Source: Alkalibacter sp964582705 (GTDB lineage: Bacteria > Bacillota > Clostridia > Eubacteriales > Alkalibacteraceae). From it: a stretch of 11,844 nt of DNA. The stretch lies in NCBI GenBank assembly GCA_964582705.1, contig CAZOTE010000062.1, forward strand, positions 1-11,844, read 5' to 3'. Shown in pieces: positions 1 to 7,028 of this stretch. A program made the position numbers and the translations under genes. Numbering within the stretch: position 1 is the first letter of the stretch; the number at the start of each line of letters is the position of its first letter. Below the pieces are notes generated by a model, which saw only the letters and a list, made by a program, of their open reading frames with translations, was not told the DNA's origin and did no database searches.

Positions 1-49
1 TCTACAAGGGTTTCCAAGCTTTTTGTATCTTACAAGTGTCAAAGACAGG

Positions 50-78
50 ATTATAGTATAGCAATATCATAATGTCAA
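50..78 (-). promoter_or_regulatory. Perfect-consensus sigma-A promoter reading leftward out of the window
   Basis: Read on the minus strand, a -35 hexamer TTGACA (78-73) is followed by exactly 17 bases and a -10 hexamer TATAAT (55-50). Both boxes match the housekeeping consensus at every position. Start of transcription would be near position 43, leaving at least 40 bases of leader inside the window. It begins 35 bases past the radA stop codon, and I see no terminator between, so it probably gives the next minus-strand gene its own strong transcription on top of read-through. That gene is outside the window and cannot be named from this sequence. Confidence 0.8.
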
Positions 79-112
79 AACAAAATATTTTAACACAGAA
101 TCTAATATCTTG

Positions 113-1501
113 TCAAAGAGAAAATAACATCCCAATTACATCCTGAATATTTTTACACTGACAAACTTTTATGTTTTCATAGGTTTGCTTTATATGCACA
201 TCATTTTTCGCAACAAAGACCCTATCAAACCCCATTCTGTCAAGCTCTCTGATCCTCTGTTCCAAGGTGGGAACTTTTTTTAGCTCACCTGTAAGTCCCA
301 CATCTGCCACAAATGCGGTGTTCCCGGGAATCCCTTTGTTCTTCACAGATGAAACTATGCTCATCAACACGCATAGATTTACAGATTGCTCTTTAAGTCT
401 AAGCCCTCCTGTGCTTTTCAATACCACATTTTTATCATAAAGCATCACACCGGATTTTTGTTCCAAAACCGATATAAGGGTATTTAGCTGGTCTTTGGGA
501 ATGCACTCGCAGATTCTCGACGGATAAGGAGTGAATGAATGTGATACGAGGCTCTCCACTTCGACTATTATGGATCTTGACCCGTCTCTGATTACCGTAA
601 GAGCGCTGCCTCCAACCAGTTCCCCATCCTCCCTTTTGGTCATAAAAAATTCTGAAGGATTATCTATGGAAACGAGTCCTTTTTCACTCATTGTGAAAAA
701 ACCTCTTTCCCAGGTGCTTCCAAACCTATTTTTGGAAACGGACAAGCCTCTTAGTTCTTCTTCATTTTCACCCTCTATTATCAATACCGCATCCACTAGA
801 TGCTCAAGTGCCCTTAATCCTGCCATCTCGTCTTTCTTAGTCATCTGCCCAACCATGATTACCGCTCTTGGCCTCTTTGTATCCTTGGCAAGCTGTAACA
901 TTGCATTTGCGCACTCCATGGTTTGGGTAGGAGAACCTGCCCTGGAATCAGATACATCAGGCATTATAAAAGTTTGAATGCTGTCGAGTATTATCAGGTC
1001 CGGATTCGCCTCATTTACGTTTGCGATCACGTTGTTTAAATCATTGTCGCAATAGACCAGCAAATTGTCGTCGATTGTCGAAAATATCCTATCCGCTCTA
1101 TTTTTTATCTGACTTTCACTTTCCTCTCCTGATGCGTATAGGATTTTCAACCCCTTTTGAGCAAGTTCCCCTGCTACCTGCAGTAATAGCGTTGACTTTC
1201 CCGCACCCGGCTTTGCTGTTATTATCGACAAGGAGTCTCTAACTACTCCGCCTCCCATCACTCTATCAAATTCTTTGATTCCAGTTACTATCCTTTCGCT
1301 TGAATTCATGGGAACCTTAGATAAAGGCTGTATTTTTTTTGCGATTGAACTTTTCCCAGATGTTTTTCTTGCTTTGTCATCTTTCTTCGTTACGGTTTTT
1401 TCTTCTAGAGTATTCCACTCACCGCAGTTTGAGCAGTATCCCTGCCACTTATATGACTCTGCCTCGCAATTTGTACAGACAAATACGGTTTTAGTTCTCA
1501 T
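113..1501 (-). CDS. radA: RadA/Sms-family DNA repair and recombination ATPase, divergent form
   Basis: RadA is a RecA-like, DnaB-like ring ATPase that helps process recombination intermediates. The order of domains is clear: an N-terminal C4 zinc finger (CTNC and CSNC, residues 9-26 from the ATG), a RecA-type ATPase core with PGAGKST near residues 98-104, the RadA-specific KNRFG motif in SKNRFGSTWERGFF, and a C-terminal Lon-like domain with DVGLTGELKKV. Length (462 aa) is normal. I chose ATG 1501 because the product then begins MRTKTVFVC like other RadA proteins; a GTG at 1513 in the same frame lacks a well-placed ribosome site. The gene overlaps the end of vanZ by 11 bases, suggesting translational coupling. 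Oddities: the first Walker A glycine is alanine (AKPGAGKS instead of the usual GDPGIGKS), and the Lon-like domain departs from common RadA wording, so a paralogue is possible. Confidence 0.88.
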   Translation of the reverse strand: MRTKTVFVCTNCEAESYKWQGYCSNCGEWNTLEEKTVTKKDDKARKTSGKSSIAKKIQPLSKVPMNSSERIVTGIKEFDRVMGGGVVRDSLSIITAKPGAGKSTLLLQVAGELAQKGLKILYASGEESESQIKNRADRIFSTIDDNLLVYCDNDLNNVIANVNEANPDLIILDSIQTFIMPDVSDSRAGSPTQTMECANAMLQLAKDTKRPRAVIMVGQMTKKDEMAGLRALEHLVDAVLIIEGENEEELRGLSVSKNRFGSTWERGFFTMSEKGLVSIDNPSEFFMTKREDGELVGGSALTVIRDGSRSIIVEVESLVSHSFTPYPSRICECIPKDQLNTLISVLEQKSGVMLYDKNVVLKSTGGLRLKEQSVNLCVLMSIVSSVKNKGIPGNTAFVADVGLTGELKKVPTLEQRIRELDRMGFDRVFVAKNDVHIKQTYENIKVCQCKNIQDVIGMLFSL

Positions 1502-2003
1502 CTGCGGACTCACTCCCTGTCAATTTTATTATGCCCAGATAAGCAACTACACCTACCAGGCTTCCAAATACGTTTAAAATTATATCGTCCACGTCTGCCC
1601 TCCTGCTGCTCAAGCCTATGAACTGCGCTATTTCTATGGCAGCCGACATTGCAAGCCCCCCTAAGAAAGTCTTGATTATCTTGTGCTCTTTGAAATACAT
1701 CCCCATGAACACTCCCATTGGAACAAACAACGCCACGTTGCCCCAAATATTTATTAAGGAAACAGTAAATATATTTTTTACAAACAATACGGGATTCCCC
1801 GGGAAATAACAAAGAGCACCGTAGTTAATCATGCCAAAATTCTGCATGTGGCGCATATAGTTGCTGATGCTCGCAAACAAAACAAAATTGTAGTCTGCTC
1901 CATACATAACCGCTCCTGCAAACGGGCGCAGGGTCAAAAGCGCTACCGTGACCATATATCCGAATAAAGCTGCGGCTTTAAAATATTTTTTATTGACTTT
2001 CAT
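1491..2003 (-). CDS. VanZ-family integral membrane protein
   Basis: This 170-residue hydrophobic protein has about four or five membrane segments (roughly residues 10-28, 70-85, 87-103, 112-130 and 138-158). It carries the VanZ-family pattern: NIWGNVALFVPMG, then an E-I-A-Q helix, an R-A-D-V-D-D-I-I-L-N stretch and a G-S-L-V-G turn. VanZ was named for low-level teicoplanin resistance in the enterococcal vanA cluster, but most chromosomal relatives have no proven function and no other van gene is present here, so a resistance role should not be assumed. ATG 2003 lies one base after the stop of the upstream hydrolase gene, and an AAAGGA ribosome site sits inside that gene's last codons. The 3' end overlaps radA. 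Confidence 0.85.
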   Translation of the reverse strand: MKVNKKYFKAAALFGYMVTVALLTLRPFAGAVMYGADYNFVLFASISNYMRHMQNFGMINYGALCYFPGNPVLFVKNIFTVSLINIWGNVALFVPMGVFMGMYFKEHKIIKTFLGGLAMSAAIEIAQFIGLSSRRADVDDIILNVFGSLVGVVAYLGIIKLTGSESADEN

Positions 2004-2004
2004 T

Positions 2005-2628
2005 TTAATCCTTTCGGTAATTCTCGAGGTATGAATACAGCTTCTCAGCTAAAATCCGGTGTCCCCCTTCGTCGATGTGGATGCCATCCACATCACCAGC
2101 ACTTAGCATATCAGTAATATTTATGAACCCGACTTTCTTAGCCTCAGCCACCTTTTTATATTCTGCCGCTAGATTCTTGATTTTTTCTTGTGCCCCTATA
2201 AACTGAGGAGCATAATCAGACATTTTCGCCAACTTTGGTGGAGATACTATAATAACATCTGGACAATCTTCCGTAATTACTCCTCTAATTTGATCAACTA
2301 GAGTTTCCATCCCTCTCCCTATGTCCCAGGCGCTTTTATTGAAACAACTTTTCATGTCGTTCGTACCCAGCATTATGATAACAATATCCAAAGGTCTGTG
2401 ACTCATTAAACAGGTAGGTAGATAATCTTTGCCGTTTCTCGTGTGGCTCCACTGGAAGACGTCATCAAATACGGTGGTTCTTCCGTTCAAGCCTTCCTCT
2501 ATGATAAAGGCTTTGCTACCAAGAAGCTCTTGCAGGATTCCTGTCCACCTTACGTTTCTCGGATATCTTCCCCCTGTTTCTGCGTTGAATCCCCATGTAT
2601 TTGAATCTCCATAACATAGTATGTTCAC
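2005..2628 (-). CDS. SGNH/GDSL hydrolase, arylesterase/acyltransferase-like
   Basis: The product (207 aa) is a single-domain SGNH hydrolase. The nucleophile motif GDSNTWGF places Ser9 near the N terminus; block III is GTNDMK; and the C-terminal DGIH gives Asp181 and His184 to complete the triad. The stretch EEGLNGRTTVFDD and the block LDIVIIMLGTNDMK strongly recall the Mycobacterium smegmatis arylesterase/acyltransferase MsAcT subfamily, so hydrolysis or transfer of small acyl esters is likely; the natural substrate is unknown. There is no signal peptide, so it should be cytoplasmic. Start is GTG 2628 behind a strong AAGGAGG site, 18 bases after pepD. It is followed one base later by the vanZ start, so the two are probably co-translated. 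Confidence 0.88.
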   Translation of the reverse strand: MNILCYGDSNTWGFNAETGGRYPRNVRWTGILQELLGSKAFIIEEGLNGRTTVFDDVFQWSHTRNGKDYLPTCLMSHRPLDIVIIMLGTNDMKSCFNKSAWDIGRGMETLVDQIRGVITEDCPDVIIVSPPKLAKMSDYAPQFIGAQEKIKNLAAEYKKVAEAKKVGFINITDMLSAGDVDGIHIDEGGHRILAEKLYSYLENYRKD

Positions 2629-2646
2629 CAGATCGCCTCCTTCATC

Positions 2647-4104
2647 TTAATCGATCTCTTCAAGAAGCCCCAATAAAAACTTCCATGTTTTTTCAGTTGA
2701 TGATATGGACAGCCTCTCTGCTGGCGAGTGTACGTCGTATACGTTAGGTCCAATCGATATCATATCCAGCCCGGGTATCTTCTCGCCAAATATGCCGCAT
2801 TCAACTCCTGCGTGAACGGCTACTATTTTTGCTTCATCCCCAAATAGTTCCTTGTATACCTTCCTTGCGACATCCCGCACTGGTGACTCCTCTGAATATC
2901 TCCAACCTGGATAATTTCCATGAAAGGATATGTCCGTTTCAAGGTGAGATGATAGTGCATTGTTGATAGATATGATCTCCTCTTTTTTTGAAGATACCGA
3001 GCTTCTTGCAGCAGAAGATATTATGACTTCATCCTCTTTGGTTTCAACAACCCCTAAATTCGCTGAGCTTACGGGCATGTTTTCAATCTCGTTGCTCATG
3101 CTTATCACTCCGTTTGGAACTAGCAAAAGGATGCCGATGATCTTATTTGTAGTCACATCATCAATTACCTTGTCGCAATCGGATTCCACATGCTTTAAAT
3201 CGAGAAATATACCTGACTCGGCCCCTTTGTATTCCTTAGTAAAATATCGTTGATGCTCCCTAATTATAATCTCAAGATTCTCTTTTTCCCCTTTTTCCAG
3301 CGTCAGCCTGCAAAACGCCTCTCTTGGAATGGCATTATCCTTGGAGCCACCGGAAATGTCGACGATATTCATCTTCATTTCCCTGCTCGCTGCATATAAA
3401 ACCCTTCCTAGAAGTCTATTCGCATTTGCTCGTCCCTTAGTTATATCCATACCGGAATGACCTCCTTGAAGGCCTTTTAAGACGATATCTGCGCAAACGG
3501 TATCACTTGGTCTTTTGACTCTCTTGTACTTTAGGGCGTGGTTAATCCTTACGCCTCCTGCGCAACTCGTCAATATCTCATCATCTTCTTCAGAGTCAAG
3601 GTTAATTAGCGTCTTACCCGTCACTTCTGTCGCATCAAACTCCATGGCACCAGTAAGACCCCTCTCTTCGTCAACAGTAAAAATTCCTTCAATTTGTGGG
3701 TGAGCTATGCTGTTGCTGTCAAGGACTGCTAGGGTCATGGCCACACCGATTCCGTTATCAGCACCCAACGTCGTTCCCTTTGCCTTTATAAAATCTCCCT
3801 CAACGTATATATCTATTGAATCATTTTCAAAATTGAACACAGTATCTCTGTTTTTTTCACACACCATATCCATATGACTCTGGAGTATCACCCCTGGGAT
3901 GTCCTCCTTGCCTGCTGACGCAGGCTTTCTGATCATCACGTTGTTGTTTTTATACCTTATGTAAAACAAGCCCCTGTCTTTGGCAAATGTTTCGAGATAT
4001 TGGCTTATCTTTATTTCGTTTCCGCTTCCTCTAGGTATTTGAGATATATCATAAAAAAATTCCATCACTTTTCTAGATTTCAAGTTTGCAAATGTCTCTC
4101 TCAT
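2647..4104 (-). CDS. pepD: Aminoacyl-histidine dipeptidase (Xaa-His dipeptidase, M20 family)
   Basis: PepD is a cytosolic zinc metallopeptidase that splits dipeptides, classically Xaa-His such as carnosine, feeding amino-acid catabolism. The 485 aa length is typical. Metal and catalytic signatures are in order: SHMDMV (His77, Asp79), LGADNGIG (Asp116), the VDEERGLTGA pair (Glu146-Glu147), Asp170 in INLDSEED, the dimer-lid motif GGHSGMDI, and a C-terminal VHSPAERLS (His459). ATG 4104 has a textbook AGGAGGAAC site. It is the first gene after the argS terminator and has its own promoter candidate upstream; it leads the pepD-hydrolase-vanZ-radA transcript. Exact substrate preference cannot be read from sequence. 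Confidence 0.94.
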   Translation of the reverse strand: MRETFANLKSRKVMEFFYDISQIPRGSGNEIKISQYLETFAKDRGLFYIRYKNNNVMIRKPASAGKEDIPGVILQSHMDMVCEKNRDTVFNFENDSIDIYVEGDFIKAKGTTLGADNGIGVAMTLAVLDSNSIAHPQIEGIFTVDEERGLTGAMEFDATEVTGKTLINLDSEEDDEILTSCAGGVRINHALKYKRVKRPSDTVCADIVLKGLQGGHSGMDITKGRANANRLLGRVLYAASREMKMNIVDISGGSKDNAIPREAFCRLTLEKGEKENLEIIIREHQRYFTKEYKGAESGIFLDLKHVESDCDKVIDDVTTNKIIGILLLVPNGVISMSNEIENMPVSSANLGVVETKEDEVIISSAARSSVSSKKEEIISINNALSSHLETDISFHGNYPGWRYSEESPVRDVARKVYKELFGDEAKIVAVHAGVECGIFGEKIPGLDMISIGPNVYDVHSPAERLSISSTEKTWKFLLGLLEEID

Positions 4105-4133
4105 TTTAGTTCCTCCTCGCAGGTTATATTTAC

Positions 4134-4162
4134 ATTATATATTTTATTTAGCTGGTATTGAA
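4134..4162 (-). promoter_or_regulatory. Candidate promoter for the pepD operon
   Basis: On the minus strand a perfect -10 TATAAT (4139-4134) lies 17 bases below a weak -35 TTCAAT (4162-4157). It sits between the argS terminator and the pepD ribosome site, giving a leader of about 25 bases. The -35 box is poor (three of six consensus bases), so activity is inferred from the -10, spacing and position. Confidence 0.5.
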
Positions 4163-4222
4163 GAAGAAAAGAAAAATAAATACAAGCCACTGATCACCGA
4201 ACCACAAAATTGACTTTTTCAG

Positions 4223-4274
4223 TAAAAAAACAGGAATCAAATCTCGGCTTGTTATCAGGCTAAGATTCGATCCC
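4223..4274 (-). terminator. Rho-independent terminator of the DUF1934-argS operon
   Basis: Ten bases after the argS stop, arms at 4274-4263 and 4244-4233 form twelve consecutive base pairs on the minus strand, two of them G-U. They enclose an 18-base loop and are followed by TG and seven T (4230-4224). On the plus strand the two wobble positions become C-A clashes, which shows the structure is built for minus-strand RNA. It separates argS from pepD. Confidence 0.85.
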
Positions 4275-4283
4275 TATACTGTA

Positions 4284-5960
4284 TTACATTCTTTCCGGTG
4301 CTTTTATTCCAAGGATATCTAAAACATTCTTTAGCACCCTTCTTACCGACTTAACCAATTCGATCCTGGCTTTCATCAGCTTTTTGTCTTCTGTTCTTAC
4401 CCTGCATGCATTGTAAAAAGTGTGGAAGTTGGACGCTACATCCATAGCATAACGTGTTATCCTGCTCGGGTCCATCTTTTCAACTGCAGAGATTATCTCA
4501 TAGGGAAGCTCTGCTAAAATTCTGATTAGCTCTTTTTCTTCTTCTTCCTTTAGAAGTGTATAATCGACTTGTACCGTAGACAGATCCTCTTCAACTTGTC
4601 TTAGAATGCTGCTTATCCTCGCGTGGGCATACTGGACATAGAATACCGGATTTTCATTTGACTCTTCTACTGCGAGATCAAGATCGAAGTCAAAATGGCT
4701 TTCAGGAGACCTTAAATTGAAGAAAAACCTTGCCGCATCCTTGCCTACCTCGTCTATCAGATCGGACAATGTAACCATATTTCCCTGTCGCTTTGACATT
4801 CTGGCAGTTTCTCCTTTTCGGACAAGCCTGACAAGCTGCATGATGATTACATCCAAATCATCTCCTGACAAGCCCATAGCCTCAAGAGCAGCCTTCATTC
4901 TTGCAACATGACCATGATGATCTGCACCCCAAACGTCGATGGACCAGTCGAATCCTCTTGTCCTAAGTTTATTTACGTGATAGGCGATATCCGCCGCAAA
5001 GTATGTTGGGACGTCATTGTTTCTTACAAGGACATCATCTTTTTCGCATCCAAAATCTGTTGCCTTAAACCATATAGCTCCGTCTTTTTCGTAGGTATGC
5101 CCCCTATCGGTAAGCTCTTTGACTATTTTTGCTACCTCGTCTGCTTCATATAGGCTGCTCTCGTGGAACCAAACGTCGTACTCGATTCCGTATCCACTTA
5201 AGTCTTCCTTTATTTTTTCGATATTTTTTTCCAGAGCATAGGCAATAAATATTTCTCGCCTTTCCCTGCTGTCGTAATCAACATAGCTGTTGCCGTAAAG
5301 CTGAGTGAATTCGTTCATGTGAACTGTGATATCTTCACCTTTGTAACCGTCTTCCGGAAACTCAACCTCTACTCCGTTAACCTGAAGGTATCTAGCTTCC
5401 AATGATTGTCCAAATTTCTCAATTTGGTTTCCGGCATCGTTAATATAAAACTCCTTAACTACTTCGTGGCCGGACCAAGCAAGAACGCTGGCCATGCCAT
5501 CGCCTATAGCTCCACCTCTTGCATTCCCCATATGCATGGGACCTGTGGGATTCGCGCTTATAAATTCCACATTTACTTTTTTGCCTTTTCCGTATTCAGT
5601 CTTGCCGTAATCCTTTGATAATTTCTTAATGTCATTCAGTATGGAATATATCCAGTCCGGGTTCAATGTGAAATTAATAAACCCTGGCCCTGCGATTTCT
5701 ACCTTTGCCACGTCCGTGTTCGACTTCTCAAAATTTTTGACGATCTCTTCAGCAATAAACCTTGGAGACTTTTTAGTCAGCTTCGGCAACTGCATTGCAA
5801 TATTAGTAGAAAAATCTCCAAACTGCTTCTCCCTGGGAGTTTCTAAGAGTATCTCAGGAAGCTCATCCAAAGTGAATGATCCGCTTTCTATTGATTTATC
5901 GATGCTGTTTTTTACTTCTTCTATAATTTGATCTTTAACTTTGCTTAACGTATAGGTCAA
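4284..5960 (-). CDS. argS: Arginyl-tRNA synthetase (class I)
   Basis: ArgS charges tRNA-Arg with arginine in the cytoplasm and is essential. The 558 aa protein has the N-terminal Add-1 domain (about residues 1-95), a class I catalytic core with SANPTGPMHMGNARGG (HIGH-equivalent at 143-146), the ArgS motif GADHHGHVARM, ARMSKRQGN (KMSK-equivalent, 386-393), and an all-helical DALR anticodon-binding domain from about residue 435 ending in the typical ILGIKAPERM. The signature reads HMGN instead of HIGH. The start is an unusual TTG (5960-5958), supported by the match to ArgS N termini and by a GGAGG site eight bases upstream that touches the stop codon of the preceding DUF1934 gene (TAAGGAGG). 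This implies translational coupling. Confidence 0.96.
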   Translation of the reverse strand: MTYTLSKVKDQIIEEVKNSIDKSIESGSFTLDELPEILLETPREKQFGDFSTNIAMQLPKLTKKSPRFIAEEIVKNFEKSNTDVAKVEIAGPGFINFTLNPDWIYSILNDIKKLSKDYGKTEYGKGKKVNVEFISANPTGPMHMGNARGGAIGDGMASVLAWSGHEVVKEFYINDAGNQIEKFGQSLEARYLQVNGVEVEFPEDGYKGEDITVHMNEFTQLYGNSYVDYDSRERREIFIAYALEKNIEKIKEDLSGYGIEYDVWFHESSLYEADEVAKIVKELTDRGHTYEKDGAIWFKATDFGCEKDDVLVRNNDVPTYFAADIAYHVNKLRTRGFDWSIDVWGADHHGHVARMKAALEAMGLSGDDLDVIIMQLVRLVRKGETARMSKRQGNMVTLSDLIDEVGKDAARFFFNLRSPESHFDFDLDLAVEESNENPVFYVQYAHARISSILRQVEEDLSTVQVDYTLLKEEEEKELIRILAELPYEIISAVEKMDPSRITRYAMDVASNFHTFYNACRVRTEDKKLMKARIELVKSVRRVLKNVLDILGIKAPERM

Positions 5961-5973
5961 AACAATAACCTCC

Positions 5974-6402
5974 TTAATGTTTTACGTGTATGTTCAGCTC
6001 GTTGTCCGATGACATCAAGCCTTGAATTTCTACGTTGTAGTTAATATGAATATCTGTAGGCATGTCTTCGCTGTCGTAGTCTACATCCAACTTATGAGTA
6101 TAGACGCTCATAGTCATATCCCCGTATGGCGTAGCATATGTATTGAAGTTCTTTCTGCCTTTTTCAAAAATCATGTGGGAATTTGTCGATCCCAATCTTA
6201 TGATTGACATCTTACCCTTGTCTATCTGAAGCGTAGTCGTGGTTCCTTCTAAACCGGATACCTCTGTTTCATCATATATTATATAGTCACTTGTTGACTT
6301 TCTATACATTTCGCCTTCGGTGACGAGCTCAATTACGTCTTCTTTGCCTTCCGAGTGCTTAGTTCGACCGGTAATTGAGATCCATATCTTCTTTTTATTC
6401 AT
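5974..6402 (-). CDS. DUF1934 family protein (small beta-barrel)
   Basis: This 142-residue protein matches the DUF1934 family, a lipocalin/calycin-like small beta-barrel (B. subtilis YwiB is a member) of unknown function. Family landmarks visible are EMYRKSTSDYIIYDETEVSGLEG, the IRLGSTNSHMIFEKGRKN segment and the YATPYGDMTMSVYTHKLDVDYD strand pair, giving a pattern of short alternating beta strands with no signal peptide or membrane segment. Start ATG 6402 is preferred over the TTG one codon upstream because GGAAAGGG lies at a suitable distance from it. It directly precedes argS with a 13-base gap, an arrangement common in Firmicutes. A link to tRNA charging is a guess based only on that neighbourhood. 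Confidence 0.9.
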   Translation of the reverse strand: MNKKKIWISITGRTKHSEGKEDVIELVTEGEMYRKSTSDYIIYDETEVSGLEGTTTTLQIDKGKMSIIRLGSTNSHMIFEKGRKNFNTYATPYGDMTMSVYTHKLDVDYDSEDMPTDIHINYNVEIQGLMSSDNELNIHVKH

Positions 6403-6434
6403 CAAAATACCCTTTCCTTTTTAGACTGATGTTA

Positions 6435-6463
6435 ATTTTATCATTTTTAGCATGACGGCACAA
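6435..6463 (-). promoter_or_regulatory. Extended -10 promoter for DUF1934-argS
   Basis: On the minus strand, -35 TTGTGC (6463-6458), a 17-base spacer and -10 TAAAAT (6440-6435) are preceded by the extended -10 dinucleotide TG one base upstream. The start point would be near 6428, leaving a short leader of about 25 bases before ATG 6402. It begins 16 bases beyond the 6479-6543 terminator hairpin, so a terminator followed by a promoter marks the operon boundary. Confidence 0.65.
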
Positions 6464-6478
6464 GTACAAAAGAAAACA

Positions 6479-6543
6479 AAAGAAAACCCAAGCACTTTGA
6501 GGCGTCAAGCTTGCTTGTAAGCCAAAGTACTTGGGTTTTCTTT
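6479..6543 (-). terminator. Long-stem terminator upstream of the DUF1934-argS operon
   Basis: Arms at 6543-6523 and 6499-6479 pair over 21 positions. The single non-Watson-Crick position (6493/6529) is G-U on the minus strand but C-A on the plus strand, pointing to minus-strand RNA. The minus-strand exit is T-rich (TTTTCTTTTGTTTTCTTTTG). The loop of 23 bases includes the palindrome CAAGCTTG. It would stop transcripts arriving from ddl or from any RNA made in the 6.5-7.0 kb gap; the plus-strand exit is also T-containing, so bidirectional action is possible. Confidence 0.65.
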
Positions 6544-6862
6544 GAAAGCAGTGACACTTTTAAAGTGTTGCTGCCGTTAAATATGTTTGCGCAGTAAACA
6601 TATTTGAGTTTTCGTTAGAACCTGCGTTGCATGCGCCACCCCTTAACGAAGGCTTGAACAAAGCGAAAGCCTGAGTGTTGTTTGGGTGACTCTAGTACCA
6701 GTCAAACGGTTGTTTGGCTGTCGTCAAACAGTCGTAAATGCTTTTGTTTTTCCTATCGTTTAACTATCGCTCAGCCATTGTTCCACCATGTTTAACATTC
6801 ATCCTGCACCTGCTTTGCTAATTTAAGTATTTCCTGAGATTCCTAAAAGGCATCAGGTCTGC

Positions 6863-6884
6863 GGCAGGGCACAGAGACCCTACC
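6863..6884. repeat. GC-rich palindrome, possible dispersed intergenic repeat
   Basis: GGCAGGG (6863-6869) and CCCTACC (6878-6884) form a 7-bp stem with an 8-base loop. The one mismatch on the plus strand (C-A) is a G-U pair on the minus strand. The GC content is far above the flanking DNA, and the stem is flanked by further G/C bases (CCCC after it on the plus strand). This resembles the short GC-rich palindromes scattered between genes in many bacteria, but only one copy is visible in this window. Confidence 0.35.
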
Positions 6885-6921
6885 CCACAATTGCAAGATA
6901 TATTACTTATGTGACATTTGG

Positions 6922-6937
6922 TCCGGCATGCGCCGGA
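6922..6937. repeat. Short perfect GC-rich palindrome
   Basis: TCCGGC (6922-6927) and GCCGGA (6932-6937) form a perfect 6-bp stem around the loop ATGC, itself part of a GCATGC palindrome. It stands 85 bases past the ddl stop in AT-rich DNA. No T-run follows on either strand, so it is not a standard terminator; an RNA 3'-end stabiliser or a repeat unit are alternatives. Confidence 0.4.
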
Positions 6938-7028
6938 GCATATATTGTTCTAACCAACTTCTACTTTCCCTTTCCAGCAACCTTCTTGATCCTTTGTGGC
7001 AAATTATCGCTCCGCTGCTGTCTGTTTT

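Larger units (their letters stand above)
6544..7028. other. Hairpin-rich intergenic region with no supported gene
   Basis: No reading frame here has both a ribosome site and plausible protein sequence. Inverted repeats are dense: 6548-6574 (13-bp stem), 6579-6605 (perfect 10-bp stem, 7-base loop), 6611-6650 (TTCGTTA/TAACGAA enclosing a GCGT/GCGC hairpin), 6650-6672 (AGGCTT/AAGCCT), 6699-6720 (9-bp stem, GGTT loop), 6863-6884 (GGCAGGG/CCCTACC) and 6922-6937 (TCCGGC/GCCGGA). Stems at 6548-6574, 6611-6650 and 6699-6720 contain G-U pairs on the plus strand that would be A-C clashes on the minus strand, whereas 6863-6884 favours the minus strand. It may be a composite of dispersed repeats, a noncoding RNA, or a decayed element; I cannot tell which. 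Confidence 0.6.

Noticed and set aside
1510..1812. Minus-strand 100-codon frame inside vanZ
   Set aside because: Wholly contained in the vanZ gene in another frame; the VanZ frame carries the family motifs and the ribosome site.
1491..2003. Glycopeptide resistance locus, because vanZ and ddl are both in the window
   Set aside because: No vanH, vanA-type ligase, vanX, vanR or vanS is present; Ddl has D-Ala-D-Ala type features and lies 5 kb from vanZ in a different operon.
6611..6650. Possible integron attC site, because of GTTAG and TTAAC arms around a hairpin
   Set aside because: The flanking heptamers do not fit the RYYYAAC/GTTRRRY core sites and no integrase or cassette is nearby.
6600..6660. 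Possible T-box leader for argS, because the minus strand contains GGGGTGG
   Set aside because: The rest of the T-box (ACCGCG), specifier loop and AG bulge are not visible, and a terminator plus a promoter lie between it and the DUF1934-argS genes.
6780..6815. Short minus-strand frame beginning MNVKHGGTMAER
   Set aside because: Only 12 codons, with no convincing ribosome site; too little to support a peptide gene.
6614..6954. 8-bp inverted repeat GTTAGAAC/GTTCTAAC bounding 341 bases, as a possible mobile-element end pair
   Set aside because: A match this short is expected by chance in a region of this size, there is no target duplication I can see and no transposase.
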